Shown here one piece after another: positions 33,418-45,131 of a DNA stretch of 64,000 nt. Source of the stretch: Hybos culiciformis. Lineage: Eukaryota > Arthropoda > Insecta > Diptera > Hybotidae. The position numbers and the translations under genes were made by a program. Location: positions 1 to 64,000 of the forward strand of contig CAXFZM010000296.1 of the NCBI GenBank assembly GCA_964007475.1, given 5' to 3'. How positions within the stretch are numbered: the first letter of the stretch is position 1; each line of letters opens with the position of its first letter. A model generated the notes under the pieces. The model had not been told where the DNA came from. It did no database searches and worked only from the letters and a program-made list of their open reading frames with translations.

Positions 33418-35150
33418 TTCGTATATTTTGCTCCAGCACGAACTAACCGTAGCTCCCCATCCAAAATTTTTTTTTCAGGTAATCTTAATTTCACCGGAGC
33501 TACCTATTAAAAAAAATTTTTTTTCGTATATTTTGCTCCGGCACGACCTAACTGTAGCTCCCTAACCAAAAATTTTTTTTCAGGTAATATTAATTTCACC
33601 GGAGCTACCTATTTTGAAAAAATAATTTTTCGTATATTTTACTCCGGCACGACCTAACCGTAGCTCCCCACACAAAAAATTTTTTTCAGGTAATATTAAT
33701 TTCACCGGAGCTACCTATTTTGAAAAAAAAAAAATTTTCGTATATTTTGCTCCGGCACGACCTAACCGTACCTACCTGCCCAAAAATTTTTCGTCTGGTA
33801 ATCTTAATTTCACCAGAGCTACCTAATTAAAAAAAATAAATAAATTCGTATATTTTGCTCCGGCACGACCTAACCGTAGCTCTCCACCCAAAATTTTTTT
33901 TCAGGCAATATTAATTTCACCGGAGCTACCTATTAAAAAAAAATTTGTTTTCGTTTATTTTGCTCCGGTTCGACCTAACCGTAGCTCCCCACCCAAAATT
34001 TTTCGGCTGGTAATCTTAATTTCACCGGAGCTACTTATTTAAAAAAAAAAAATTTTTCGTATATTTTGCTCCGGCACGACTTAACCGTAGCTCCCCACCC
34101 AAAAAATTTTTTTCAAATAATATTAATTTCACCGGAGCTACCTATTTAAAAAAAAAAAAATTTTCGTATATTTTGCTCCGGCACGACCAAACCCAAAAAT
34201 TTTTTTTCAGTTATATTAATTTCACCGGAGCTACCTATTTTGAAAAAAAAAATGATTCGTATATTTTGCTCCGGCACGACCTAACCGTAGCTCCCCACCC
34301 AAAACATTTTTTTCATTTAATATTAATTTCACCGGAGCTATGTACCTATTTTGAAAAAAACAAAAATTTCGTATATTTTGCTCCGGCACGACCTAACCGT
34401 AGCTCCCCACCCAAACATTTTTTTTCGGTTAATATTAATTTCACCGGAGCTACCTATTTAAAAAAAAATTTCGTATATTTTGCTCCGGCACGACCTAACC
34501 GTAGCTCCCCACCCAAAAAATTGTTTTCAGTTAATATTAATTTCACCGGAAAAAACAAAATTTTCGTATATTTTGCTCCGGCACGACCTAACCGTAGCTC
34601 CCCACCCAAAAAATTTTTTTCAGTTAATATTAATTTCACCGGAGCTACCTATTTTGAAAAAAAAAAAATTTTCGTGTATTTTGCTCCGGCACGACCTAAA
34701 CGTAGCTCCCCACCCAAAAATTTTTTTTCAGTTAATAGTAATTTCACCGGAGCTACCAATTAAAAAAAAAAAAAATTTCGTTTATTTTGCTCCGGCACGA
34801 CCTAACCGTAGCTCCCCACCCAAAATTTTTCGGCTGGTAATCTTAATTTCACCGGAGCTCCCTATTTAAAAAAAAAAAATTTTTTTCGTATATTTTGCTC
34901 CGGCACGACCTAACCGTAGCTCCCCAGCCAAAATTTTTTTTCAGGTAATATTAATTTCACCGGAGCTTCCTATTTTGAAAAAAAAAAAAAAAAAATTTCG
35001 TATATTTTGCTCCGGCACGACCTAACCGTAGCTCCCCACCCAAAATTTTTTTTTCAGATAATCTTAATTTCACCGGAGCTACCTATTTAAAAAAAAAAAA
35101 ATTCGTATATTTTGCTCCGGCACGACCTAACCGTAGCTTTTTTTGCTTGT
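33418..35150 (+). repeat. Minisatellite of about 105 bp, about 17 units, in the leader
   Basis: Each unit runs from TTCGTATATTTTGCTCCGGC through CCGTAGCTCCCC to CACCGGAGCTACCTATT, with a variable A run. GTAGCTCC and CCGGAGCTAC inside a unit are inverted, so each unit can fold. It is preceded at 33358-33415 by the TTTACCCTCTACC ... GAAGTATAAACTTC block. A six-unit inverted block of the same family lies at 51958-52590. Frames that stay open across units are a by-product of unit lengths near a multiple of three. Confidence 0.9.
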
Positions 35151-35195
35151 AATATTGGGCCCTATATATACATATATTTGAAATTAAAAAATCTT

Positions 35196-35265
35196 GTCAT
35201 TGGGAATCGAACCAGGCACCTTCAGACTTACAGTCTGATGTTGTAGCCACTAAGCCATACTGTCC
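35196..35265 (-). other. tRNA-Tyr-like (GTA) module
   Basis: On the minus strand a perfect A box (TGGCTTAGTGG, 35247-35257) and B box (GGTTCGATTCC, 35203-35213) flank a 5-bp anticodon stem TCAGA/TCTGA with loop CTGTAAG (anticodon GTA). The T stem is poor, so it is likely a SINE head or pseudo-tRNA. The 3' half of a similar module lies on the plus strand at 36369-36398. Confidence 0.6.
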
Positions 35266-35431
35266 ATATGATTTTGGGTTTCTTACATATAATAAAAAAA
35301 TAAGTATTCTTATTCTTATTTTTCTGAGAAAAATGATGACGATTCTGAGAAAAATTCTACATGAAAATGGATTTTTACCCTCTACCAAAATTCATCAAAC
35401 GCCGCTAAAGAAGTATTAACTTCAAAAATAA

Positions 35432-36360
35432 AATACCCAAAATTTTAAGCCAACTAACCTTTATTTCATCGAAAATAATTTTTTTGATAAAAAAAAAATT
35501 TGGTCTTTTTTGAGTAGGAGACCCCCTCGCCTCCTGTTCCGATCCAAAATTTTCATGCCGGTCACGTTCATTTAACGACAGGTAACTTTTACAATTAAAA
35601 AAATAAAAAAAAAATTTTTTTTGGGCCGGGTAGACCCTACTTCTTCTACTACTACTTAAAATTTTAAGCCAATTAACCTTTATTTCATCGAAAATAATTT
35701 TTTTGATAAAAAAAATTTTGGTCTTTTTTGGGTAGGAGACCCCTCGCCTCCTGCTCCGATCCAAAATTTTCATGCCGGACACGTTCATTTAACGACAGGT
35801 AACTTTTACAATTAAAAACAAAAAAAAAAATTTTTTTGGGGCCGGGTGGACCCTACTCCTTCTACTACTACCCAAAATTTTAAGCCAACTAACCTTTATT
35901 TCATCGAAAATAATTTTTTTGATAAAAAAAATTTTGGTCTTTTTTGGGTAGGAGACCCACTCGCCTCCTGCTCCGATCCAAAATTTTCATGCCGGCCACG
36001 TTCATTTAACGACAGGTAACTTTTACAATTAAAAAAATAAAATAAAATTTTTTTTTGGGCCGGGTCGACCCTACTCCTCCTTCTACTACCCAAAATTTTA
36101 AGCCAACTAACCTTTATTTCATCGAAAATAATTTTTTTGATAAAAAAAAAATGTTGGTCTTTTTTGGGTAGGAGACCCCCTCGCCTCCTGCTCCGATCCA
36201 AAATTTTCATGCCGGCCACGTTCATTTAACGACAGGTAACTTTTACAATTAAAAACAAAAAAAAAAATTTTTTTTGGGCCGGGTGGACCCTACTCCTTCT
36301 ACTATTACCCAAAATTTTAAGCCAACTAACCTTTATTTCATCGAAAATAATTTTTTTGAT
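35432..36360 (+). repeat. Second leader tandem repeat, period about 220 bp
   Basis: Four full units and a partial. Each starts CCCAAAATTTTAAGCC and includes GGTAGGAGACCC, CATGCCGGCCACGTTC and GGGCCGGGTGGACCC. The array is bracketed by two direct copies of the TTTTTACCCTCTACC ... CTAAAGAAGTATAAACTTC block (35375-35430 and 36495-36550). Confidence 0.85.
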
Positions 36361-36550
36361 AAAAAAATAAGTCTGAAGGTGCCAGGTTCGAACCCAATTA
36401 TGATTTGTTTTTTTTTTTATATTTGAAAAATGATGACGGACGATTCTCAGAAAAATGATGACGATTCTCAGAAAAATTCTATATGAAAATGGATTTTTAC
36501 CCTCTACCAAATTTCTTCCAACGCCGCTAAAGAAGTATAAACTTCAAAAA

Positions 36551-37185
36551 TTTTGTTATAAATTAAAAATTTATATTGATTTATATTGAATTGTAAAACA
36601 AAAATAATGAATAAATACAAAAATTTTACTTACTTATTAGTATTATAAATTACCATAAGAAAAAAAAAAAAAAAAAGAAAAATTTCCAAATGTCAAACCT
36701 TATAAAAATTAAGAATATTACTTAAGAATACCCCAAAGAATTCTAGGAATTATCACGAATATAAAACTATATCATGAATACCCCGATATTCAAATAAAAT
36801 TTATTATACAAAAAAAAAAAAAAAAGAACACTTGTCTATCAAAATAATTCTACCTAGATATTTTACAAAAAAAAAAAGAGATAACATTTTTTTGCATACC
36901 GTACCAATACATTTCAAAAAAGAAAAAGATTTTAATATTAAGATTCCATTAAAATTTAGCAAAGACCCTAAAAATATTTTTCAATACCCTATTAACAAAT
37001 TAATGAATGACCCAAATATATTTAATGATTTTAAATAATTATCATGGGAAACAACAAAATTAATACCCTATTAAGAAATTAATAAAACCTAAAAAATTTT
37101 TTTTCTGTCCCTCTATGATTAAATTTTCAATTAAAAATATTTTTCGGTTTAATTCAAATTTTGCACACAAGAATTTTTTCATAGC
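36551..37185 (+). other. Gag-proximal leader of the intact Gypsy element
   Basis: An AT-rich leader with a 68-codon upstream ORF (36832-37038) that has no recognisable feature. Nothing else is seen. Confidence 0.5.
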
Positions 37186-38493
37186 ATGACCCTTGAGAAA
37201 TTCCAAAAAGAAATTGAACAATTAGAAAAACTCTACAATAATATAATAAAAACAAAATTTAATATCTCTGCAGCAAAGGCTGAATTAACTAAAGTAATTT
37301 ACAACAAATCGCTATTTATAAGCTCTGTTAGGGAATCAAATTTGAGAACAGGGAAGACAGGTTTAAGAACAGAATATTCGAAATACGTGACATTAATTAA
37401 ATCTTATTTGATAGAAATCATAAATAATAAGATGGATTTTGACATAGCAAATTTAAATAAGATAATCCCATTATTTGAAGGTTCCTATGCTAAATTGCAA
37501 GAATTCATAAGCATAACGGAATACATTCACGATAATACTAAAGTAGCAGATAGAGAAAAATTAATAAAATTCATTTATAACATAAAATTATCACAAAAGG
37601 TGAAAAATAGAATTATAAATGAGACAGAACCTACAACAATTGAAACTTTAAAAAAAATTTTAAATAATAATTTCATGAGCACTAGAACCTATACTAAAAT
37701 ACACAACGAAATCGACCAATTAGGAAAGAATAGGTCAATATCAGCCACAAAATATGCTGAGAAATTAGAAATACTAATAAATGAATTAAATATGATACAG
37801 TCTAAAAATGAAACAGCTGACGCAAAAGCTGTAATAATAAAAGTTAATGATAAATTTGCTCTGCAATGCCTTAAGACAAACTTAGTAGAACCCATACAAT
37901 CAGTCATTTTAGAGGCACAACCAAAAACTTTTACAGAAGCAATAAAACTCATTTTGGAAATAGATAGTAATAATACTAATAATAGTAGTAATAATATAAA
38001 TACCTACTCAAATCGAAGTAATAGTAGGAATAATAACAACAATAATAATAGAAATAATGGTAGAAGAAATTATAATAATAATAGAAATACTAGCAATAAT
38101 TTTAATAATAATAATAGACCAAGGAATGGTCATAATAATCATAATAATCATAGTAATCAAAATAATCAAAATAATCATAATAATCGTACTAGTAATAATA
38201 ATATGAATAATAGTAATCATAGATCAAATACTAATGATAATCGTAACTATAATAGAAATCAGCAACATACGAATTCCACTGACTATTATAGAAATAGAGA
38301 CTACAATAACTCTCAACCAATTAATAATAACAGGAATAATAATTCCTATAATAACAGATATAATAACAATCGTAGAAACGATGACCAAAATTTTAATAAT
38401 AGGAACGTTAACGCATTAGAATCGGGAAACGGACGGACCCCCGATTCGGGTCAAACGGTAATCGGGGAAATGAATGCTTTAAATATACAATAA
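37186..38493 (+). CDS. gag: gag of the intact Gypsy element
   Basis: Uninterrupted 435-residue ORF. Residues 1-260 are helical and charged and resemble the capsid region of the 412/mdg1 group. Residues 265-415 are dominated by Asn with Arg, His and Tyr interspersed, replacing the usual CCHC knuckle; the many Arg residues probably bind RNA. A related Asn-rich gag lies at 62.8-63.2 kb. The stop at 38491-38493 is followed by a stop in the pol frame (38501), so pol cannot be reached by simple frameshifting at the end of gag. Confidence 0.9.
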   Translation: MTLEKFQKEIEQLEKLYNNIIKTKFNISAAKAELTKVIYNKSLFISSVRESNLRTGKTGLRTEYSKYVTLIKSYLIEIINNKMDFDIANLNKIIPLFEGSYAKLQEFISITEYIHDNTKVADREKLIKFIYNIKLSQKVKNRIINETEPTTIETLKKILNNNFMSTRTYTKIHNEIDQLGKNRSISATKYAEKLEILINELNMIQSKNETADAKAVIIKVNDKFALQCLKTNLVEPIQSVILEAQPKTFTEAIKLILEIDSNNTNNSSNNINTYSNRSNSRNNNNNNNRNNGRRNYNNNRNTSNNFNNNNRPRNGHNNHNNHSNQNNQNNHNNRTSNNNMNNSNHRSNTNDNRNYNRNQQHTNSTDYYRNRDYNNSQPINNNRNNNSYNNRYNNNRRNDDQNFNNRNVNALESGNGRTPDSGQTVIGEMNALNIQ

Positions 38494-38530
38494 ATAATTT
38501 TAAAAACAATTCACCTACATTTTTATCCTA

Positions 38531-41500
38531 ATGCAAAGACCCAATTATTATAATCCAATTAAATTCATGATTGATACTGGTGCAGACATATCTGTCATCA
38601 AAGAACAATTCACAAATTCAATTGACATTAATAATAATAGTACTTGCAAAATTACAGGAATAGGCAATAACGTACACGAATCTTTAGGCACACTACAAAC
38701 ACATTTTATTATTGAAAACAAAAAATGTTTTATAAATCTACACTGTGTAGAAGATAAATTTCCAATCAAAACGGATGGAATCTTAGGCCGAGATTTCTTA
38801 ATGAAATACTCCGCATTAATTAATTTTGAAACAAATGAATTATCACTTACGATAAGTGATGAGGTAATAAATATACCCATTAATTCTAATTGTATCAGTC
38901 AACTGGTGATACCAGCCAGAACTGAAATTATATGTCCTTTACATGTTCAGAGAACTGAAGAGACACTTGTCCTGAGTGAAGAAATAACACCAGGAATATT
39001 CATAGCCAACACGATTATAGCCAAAAATAGCATATCGAATGTAAAAATTTTAAATACTAATGATAAAACAATGATCATAAAAAATTATAATCCTAAAACA
39101 GTACCTTTAAACAATTATAACATAGTGAATATTGAAAAAAACGATCACGATCGATTATTACATTTAGAACAAATATTAAGCATTAACCCAGACGACCCAA
39201 AAGCTCAAAATGAAACACTTAAAATTTGCAAACAATTCCAAGATATATTTTACTTACCAGGTGATTCATTAACGACTAATAATTTCTATAAACAAAATAT
39301 TGCCTTAGAAAATAAAAACCCTATTTATATTAAAAATTATAGATTACCAAATTCGCAATTAACAGAAATTAATGATCAAGTAGATAAATTATTGAAAGAA
39401 GACATTATTGAACACTCTTACAGTCCATATAACTCACCTTTACTCTTAGTACCAAAGAAATCCTCTAATGACACCAAAAAATGGAGACTAGTAGTAGATT
39501 TCCGTCAACTAAACAAAAAAATTCAAAATGACAAATTTCCTTTGACCAAATTAGAAGACGTACTAGATAATTTAGGAAGAGCAAAATACTTTACCACATT
39601 AGATATGGTCAGTTCTTTTCACCAAATCGAATTAGAAAAAAATTCAAGACCTTGTACAGCATTTTCATCTAATAATGGACATTTTCAATTTAAAAGACTC
39701 CCATTTGGTTTAAAAATCTCTTCAAATAGTTTTCAGCGAATGTTAACAATTGCCTTATCAGGTTTAAATTCAGAATCATTTATTTATGTTGATGATATAA
39801 TAATATTTGGATGTTCTATTAAACACCACAACGAAAATTTAATAAAAGTATTTGAACGATTAAGAAAATATAATTTAAAGCTAAATCCAGAAAAATGTAG
39901 TTTCTTACAGAAAGAAGTAATTTATTTAGGCCATTTAATAACTAATAAAGGCATAAAAACAGACCCAACTAAACTTTTTGCAGTAAAAAATTATCCACAA
40001 CCCCAAAACGCTGATGAAATAAAACGTTTTGTAGCATTCTGCAATTATTACAGAAAATTTATACCAAACTTTGCAGCTATAGCAAAACCTTTGAACGATC
40101 TAACAAAAAAGAAATCAATATTTAATTGGAATGAAAATTGTACAAATGCATTTTTAAATTTAAAAAATAAATTAATTAACCCTCCCATTTTACAATATCC
40201 AGATTATTCCAAACCTTTTATAATCACAACAGACGCTTCACAATCCGCCTTCGGAGCAGTCTTATCTCAAGGAGAAATTGGACAAGATTTACCAATAAGC
40301 TATGCCAGTAAAACATTAAATTCTGCAGAACTTAACAAACCAATAATAGAAAAAGAATTGCTTTCTATTCACTGGGCAATCAATTTCTTTAGACCCTATG
40401 TATATGGCAGAAAATTCATCGTCGTAACAGATCACAGACCTTTAGTAGGATTATTTACGCACAAAAACCCTTCATCTAAAATGACGCGTATTAGACTAGA
40501 TCTCAGTGATTACGATTTTGATATAGTATACAAACAAGGAAAAATGAATACAAACGCAGACGCTTTATCAAGAATACATTTAAACTCCAACATTTTAAAA
40601 TCTATGATCCCAATAACGCCAGAAAAAGATATTAACGTGATAACCAGACAAGTAACTAGGTCACTAGAACAAGCTAAAAACCCTATAAATAAAAATCTAC
40701 ACATTTGGCACAGTATCTCAATTAACGATATAAAAAGAATTCCGAAAGTAAACTTCATAGAAATTTCAACTGGTACAACAGAAATAACATTCAATAATAA
40801 TTATAAAATATATTTTAATAAAAAGAGAATTAATATAAAATCAATTTTAAATAAAATGAAACTCTTATTAGCTCAAAATAAAATTTTCACAGTCGCGATA
40901 AATAATAATGATACCTTATTTAACCACATTAACATTCAAGAATTTAAAAACATATTTAATCAACTACAGGAAAAAGATAATTCGAAAAATAAATTAAAAA
41001 TAATTTTATTCAAAGCTCCTATCGAAATAACAGATCAAAATTTAATAAAACAATTAATAAAAGACAATCATAGTAACAATATAAGTGGACACATCGGTGT
41101 TAGGAAAATGATAATAAAACTTAGACAAAAATACATATGGAAAAACATGCATAAAATGATTAAAAGTTACGTGAAAAATTGCAACGAATGTATTAAATCA
41201 AAACAAGTTAGAAACATTAAAGAACCATTACAAATTACTGACACTCCAAATAGACCTTTCGAAACCATACAAGTCGATACAGTAGGCCCTTTAAAAATTT
41301 GTAATAATTATAGATATATACTCACAGTTCAATGCGAATTAACTAAATACATAGAAGCATTTCCTATAGAAACTAAAGATGCTATTACGATAGCAAAAAT
41401 TTTAACAGAAAATATCATATTAAGATATGGAAATATAAAAAATATCAAAACTGATTTAGGTACAGAATTTGTAAACGAACTATTTATGAACATTTGTAAA

Positions 41501-42061
41501 ACTTTTAATATTAATCACCAAAAATCAACACCTTATCACCATCAAACATTAGGTTCAGTAGAAAGAAATCACAGAGTACTAAACGAATATTTTTTAACAT
41601 GCAATCATAGCAACAATTGGGTTGAATTAATCCCATTTTTCTTATTTTCCTATAATACTACACCTCATTCAGACACTCATTATGCGCCATTTGAATTAAT
41701 TTTTGGAAACACACCTGAATTACCGACAAATATTACACTTAAAAATAATGAACCACTAAATTTCATAAACTATGATAACTATTTAAACGAATTAAATTTA
41801 AAATTATCCTGTGCACTAAAAACAGCTAGAGAAGAACTAATTAAATATAAAATAGCTAGAAATGAAAAATTCAATCTTAATATTAATCCTGCAAATTTGA
41901 AAGTAAATGATATGATAATGATAAAAAATTTTAATAGAAAGAAATTAGATTATCCTTTTCAAGGACCTTATAGAATCGTCGAAAGAGACGGAGTAAATTC
42001 AATAATAGAAATAAATAATAAATTAAACAAAATTCATAATAATAACTTAAAAAAGATATAG
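38531..42061 (+). CDS. pol: pol polyprotein (PR-RT-RH-IN) of the intact Gypsy element
   Basis: Uninterrupted 1176-residue ORF. The protease begins at once (MIDTGADIS, residues 14-22). Reverse transcriptase has LPFGLK and the YVDDIIIFG catalytic box (about residue 418). RNase H has TTDASQSAFGAVLSQG (about 565). Integrase has the CNECIKSKQ zinc-finger half (about 890) and the TDLGTEF catalytic block (about 980). It copies and integrates the element. The first ATG lies 37 nt after the gag stop, in a different frame, so translation may use reinitiation or another route. All the catalytic residues I can locate are present. Confidence 0.95.
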   Translation: MQRPNYYNPIKFMIDTGADISVIKEQFTNSIDINNNSTCKITGIGNNVHESLGTLQTHFIIENKKCFINLHCVEDKFPIKTDGILGRDFLMKYSALINFETNELSLTISDEVINIPINSNCISQLVIPARTEIICPLHVQRTEETLVLSEEITPGIFIANTIIAKNSISNVKILNTNDKTMIIKNYNPKTVPLNNYNIVNIEKNDHDRLLHLEQILSINPDDPKAQNETLKICKQFQDIFYLPGDSLTTNNFYKQNIALENKNPIYIKNYRLPNSQLTEINDQVDKLLKEDIIEHSYSPYNSPLLLVPKKSSNDTKKWRLVVDFRQLNKKIQNDKFPLTKLEDVLDNLGRAKYFTTLDMVSSFHQIELEKNSRPCTAFSSNNGHFQFKRLPFGLKISSNSFQRMLTIALSGLNSESFIYVDDIIIFGCSIKHHNENLIKVFERLRKYNLKLNPEKCSFLQKEVIYLGHLITNKGIKTDPTKLFAVKNYPQPQNADEIKRFVAFCNYYRKFIPNFAAIAKPLNDLTKKKSIFNWNENCTNAFLNLKNKLINPPILQYPDYSKPFIITTDASQSAFGAVLSQGEIGQDLPISYASKTLNSAELNKPIIEKELLSIHWAINFFRPYVYGRKFIVVTDHRPLVGLFTHKNPSSKMTRIRLDLSDYDFDIVYKQGKMNTNADALSRIHLNSNILKSMIPITPEKDINVITRQVTRSLEQAKNPINKNLHIWHSISINDIKRIPKVNFIEISTGTTEITFNNNYKIYFNKKRINIKSILNKMKLLLAQNKIFTVAINNNDTLFNHINIQEFKNIFNQLQEKDNSKNKLKIILFKAPIEITDQNLIKQLIKDNHSNNISGHIGVRKMIIKLRQKYIWKNMHKMIKSYVKNCNECIKSKQVRNIKEPLQITDTPNRPFETIQVDTVGPLKICNNYRYILTVQCELTKYIEAFPIETKDAITIAKILTENIILRYGNIKNIKTDLGTEFVNELFMNICKTFNINHQKSTPYHHQTLGSVERNHRVLNEYFLTCNHSNNWVELIPFFLFSYNTTPHSDTHYAPFELIFGNTPELPTNITLKNNEPLNFINYDNYLNELNLKLSCALKTAREELIKYKIARNEKFNLNINPANLKVNDMIMIKNFNRKKLDYPFQGPYRIVERDGVNSIIEINNKLNKIHNNNLKKI

Positions 42062-42132
42062 AATTTAAAATAGAAAAAAAAAAATTTTTCTTCCTTTTTA
42101 TATAAAATTTACAAAAAATTTTTTTTTCTCCC

Positions 42133-42144
42133 AAAGGGAAAGGA
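42133..42144 (+). other. Polypurine tract of the intact Gypsy element
   Basis: AAAGGGAAAGGA touches the 3' LTR at 42145. Confidence 0.85.
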
Positions 42145-42765
42145 TGTAGTGATATTGTTATCACTAACGTTAAAATCAAACTAAATTTATAAAAAATTTA
42201 ATTATTTTTTGAACCCAAAAAATTTATATTTTAAATAAGAATTACTGTAAATTATAATTAATTTGATTGGGCAACCAATCATATTAGGATATAGTAAACT
42301 ATTTCATATTACATAAGAAAATTAATTATATAAACTAAATTGTATATAATATTTATATATAGAATATAAGAAATTTAGTACATAAGATTTTGTATAAATA
42401 AGATTGAAATCAGAAAATTAAATCAGATTCATACCAAATCTCATCTTTTTATAAACGGCTTCCCTGAGCTATACAATACAGGTAAGATAGCTTTCCGAGC
42501 AATATAATACGGATAACCGGCTGAATACAGCCAAAACGAAAGCGCGTCCCGCTCTAATAGGACAAACCGGCTGAATACAGCCTAGACAATAGGATCTCTA
42601 TAATGACATGCTTGTGGTCATTATAGATTAGGGAATTCAATAGGCCTCAGATGTCTTGGACAACATAGATGTCCAACCCATGATCCATGATAATTAATAA
42701 TTAATCATAAAGAAGAAAGTAAATAAAAACATTCCTTTAAATGAAAAAACATTTTTTCCTTTACA
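42145..42765 (+). repeat. 3' LTR of the intact Gypsy element
   Basis: 621 bp, the same ends as the 5' LTR, followed by CTAG. Confidence 0.9.
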
Positions 42766-43360
42766 CTAGCTTAATTATTTCGAAGACTTTACCAATTAAG
42801 CAAGAGCGATGCTTAAGAAAGTGTTAACATTTTTTGTATATAACAACAGAAATTTTTTAAAGAATTTTCATTTCCTAGTAAAATGTATTAACAAACAAAT
42901 ACTTTAATTCACAAAAAAGATTCGTCTTAAAAAAATATCATTTAACTTATAATATTTAAAAAAAAAATAATAATAATAATAATAAATTCGAATATAAATA
43001 TTTCTTTATTTCAAAATTTAAATCAGATTCAAACTGAACTTAAGTGAAACACAGAAAATTTTGTGATCTGGATGAAACATCCGTGAGTTTTCATGGATTT
43101 TATAAGAGAAATAAAAATTTAAATTTTCGTTAAATAAAAAATGTAGATACAAATGATGTAAATTATTCAATGCAATTCAATTATTTATTTGTCCACAAAA
43201 TATTTACAATAATTTTTATATACATAATTAAGGAAACTTAAATCTAAGAGATAAGAATTTAGAAATCCTATACAACTAATTAATCATTATAACTGTTATC
43301 GACGAATACAATTTTGTACAATAATTAAATAATTTAAAAATTAAATCAACTAGATATTTC

Positions 43361-43789
43361 AATTCAAATTTGATATTTCATTTAAAGCAATTTATGGTTT
43401 ATAAAGTATTTATTAAAAAAAAAAATAAAAATATCTAAGATTTTTGTTCCTTAATTTTTTTAATTTAGTATTTTTTCTAGATTCGGTTTAAGAAATTATT
43501 ATTGATATTAAAAAAAAAAAAGAAATTATTATTGATATTAAAAAAATTCTCGAAGTTTTAGGTTAAAACTTTTCAGTTTCACTTAAATTGAATTTCATTT
43601 TTTATTTAAGCAAAAATTGACTTAAATATGCATTGAAACCTATGGGCATTTTTCCAAAACACTTTAATAGAATTTCGATTTTTATTTTATCTCATATTTT
43701 AATTATAAAATTCAAAAAATGTTTTAAATCATGTGAAATTATTTTTGATATTAGAAATAATTATTAGAAGTTAATTTTGTTGAAATATC
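43361..43789. other. Palindrome centre of copy B
   Basis: Flanked by GATTTAATT-type inverted sequences (left arm to about 43360, right arm from about 43790; for example GTTATCGACGAATACAATTT at 43299 and its inverse near 43835). The spacer contains a short direct duplication of GAAATTATTATTGATATTAAA (43492-43546). No gene. Confidence 0.6.
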
Positions 43790-44328
43790 TAGTTGATTTA
43801 ATTTTTAAATTATTTAATTATTGTACAAAATTGTATTCGTCGATAACAGTTATAATGATTAATTAGTTGTATAGGATTTCTAAATTCTTATCTCTTAGAT
43901 TTAAGTTTCCTTAATTATGTATATAAAAATTATTGTAAATATTTTGTGGACAAATAAATAATTGAATTGCATTGAATAATTTACATCATTTGTATCTACA
44001 TTTTTTATTTAACGAAAATTTAAATTTTTATTTTTCTTATAAAATCCATGAAAACTCACGGATGTTTCATCCAGATCACAAAATTTTCTGTGTTTCACTT
44101 AAGTTCAGTTTGAATCTGATTTAAATTTTGAAATAAAGAAATATTTATATTCGAATTTATTATTATTATTATTATTTTTTTTTAAATATTATAAGTTAAA
44201 TGATATTTTTTTAAGACGAATCTTTTTTTTGAATTAAAGTATTTGTTTGTTAATACATTTTACTAGGAAATGAAAATTCTTTAAAAAATTTCTGTTGTTA
44301 TATACAAAAAATGTTAACACTTTCTTAA

Positions 44329-44410
44329 GCATCGCTCTTGCTTAATTGGTAAAGTCTTCGAAATAATTAAGCTAGAGAGGTGCTTTTTTCCCTGGTTCGA
44401 TTCCCCCACA
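44329..44410 (+). other. tRNA-like hairpin module, right arm
   Basis: Homologous to 4771-4850, with B box GGTTCGATTCC and the GCTTAATTGG block, but the A box has lost a consensus position. The 3' flank CCCCCACAGTATC is shared. Confidence 0.5.
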
Positions 44411-45131
44411 GTATCTAATTGATATATCAGTTTTAACAGATCCTTCATGATGATATTACATGGGTAAGATATAAAAAAATAAAAATAGTTATATAAAAAT
44501 CTTTTAATATGCGAATTTAAAATTAAATTTTCTTTTAAAGTGAGAATATTTAAGATCATCTAATATTTACAAATTAATCTTTTTATAATGAAATCAAAAT
44601 TTGGATTTACTTAAAAACTTATTCAGTGGAGATCGAATTTAAATTTTTACTTTAGAGTCTAAATATACATTGCTTGCATAATTTCTAAATTCAAAAAGAT
44701 TATAAGATCATCTCATATTCATAAATCTGTTTTTCTAAGATTGACAAATGGAAATGTAGTTTTTCATGTAATTGCAAATTATTCTATTTATCGGTATCTA
44801 ACTATTCTTTCTTTTATTATTTTTACATTATTATAATCTAACTTCCTTCTTTAGATTTTTATTATATTGAACTTCTAAATTTTTGCAGTTTTATCATTAT
44901 TATTTGAGTTTGTAAAATAATTTAAACATCTGTGGGAAAAAATAAAAATTGAAACCCAATCAAATTATTTTTCCCATAGTATTTATTAATTCACGAATTT
45001 TTGTATTAATTCAATATTATTTTAATAAAAGTAAATGCTTATCACTAAGAAATATATTGCACACATTGCAAAAATTTAATTTTAAAATAAAGAATTTAAT
45101 AAATATCTAACAAAATAAATGCCTATCCGTA

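Larger units (their letters stand above)
32388..42765 (+). mobile_element. Intact Ty3/Gypsy LTR retrotransposon (412/mdg1-like), 10.4 kb
   Basis: Two 621-bp LTRs, a CTAG target duplication (32384-32387 and 42766-42769), a primer site, a 4.2-kb leader filled with minisatellites, intact gag and intact pol, and a polypurine tract. About five LTR mismatches in 621 bp were counted by eye. No env. This is the only element in the window whose gag and pol are both unbroken, so it is the best candidate for recent autonomous activity. Confidence 0.9.

Noticed and set aside
34173..34869. Long ORFs on both strands with repeated APARPNRSSPPK-type units
   Set aside because: They follow the 105-bp minisatellite, whose unit length near a multiple of three keeps frames open. 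They break with unit changes and are not related to any protein I know. The same applies to 52123-52605.
35196..35265. Functional tRNA-Tyr gene
   Set aside because: A box, B box and anticodon stem are good, but the T stem does not pair and the module sits in a repeat array with a partial second copy.
35405..36510. Minus-strand ORFs with repeated KKIIFDEIKVSWLKILG units
   Set aside because: By-product of the 220-bp tandem repeat; no independent coding signal.
38008..38220. Ile-rich ORFs opposite the gag tail (also 62728-63188)
   Set aside because: Frame shadows of Asn codon runs in gag.
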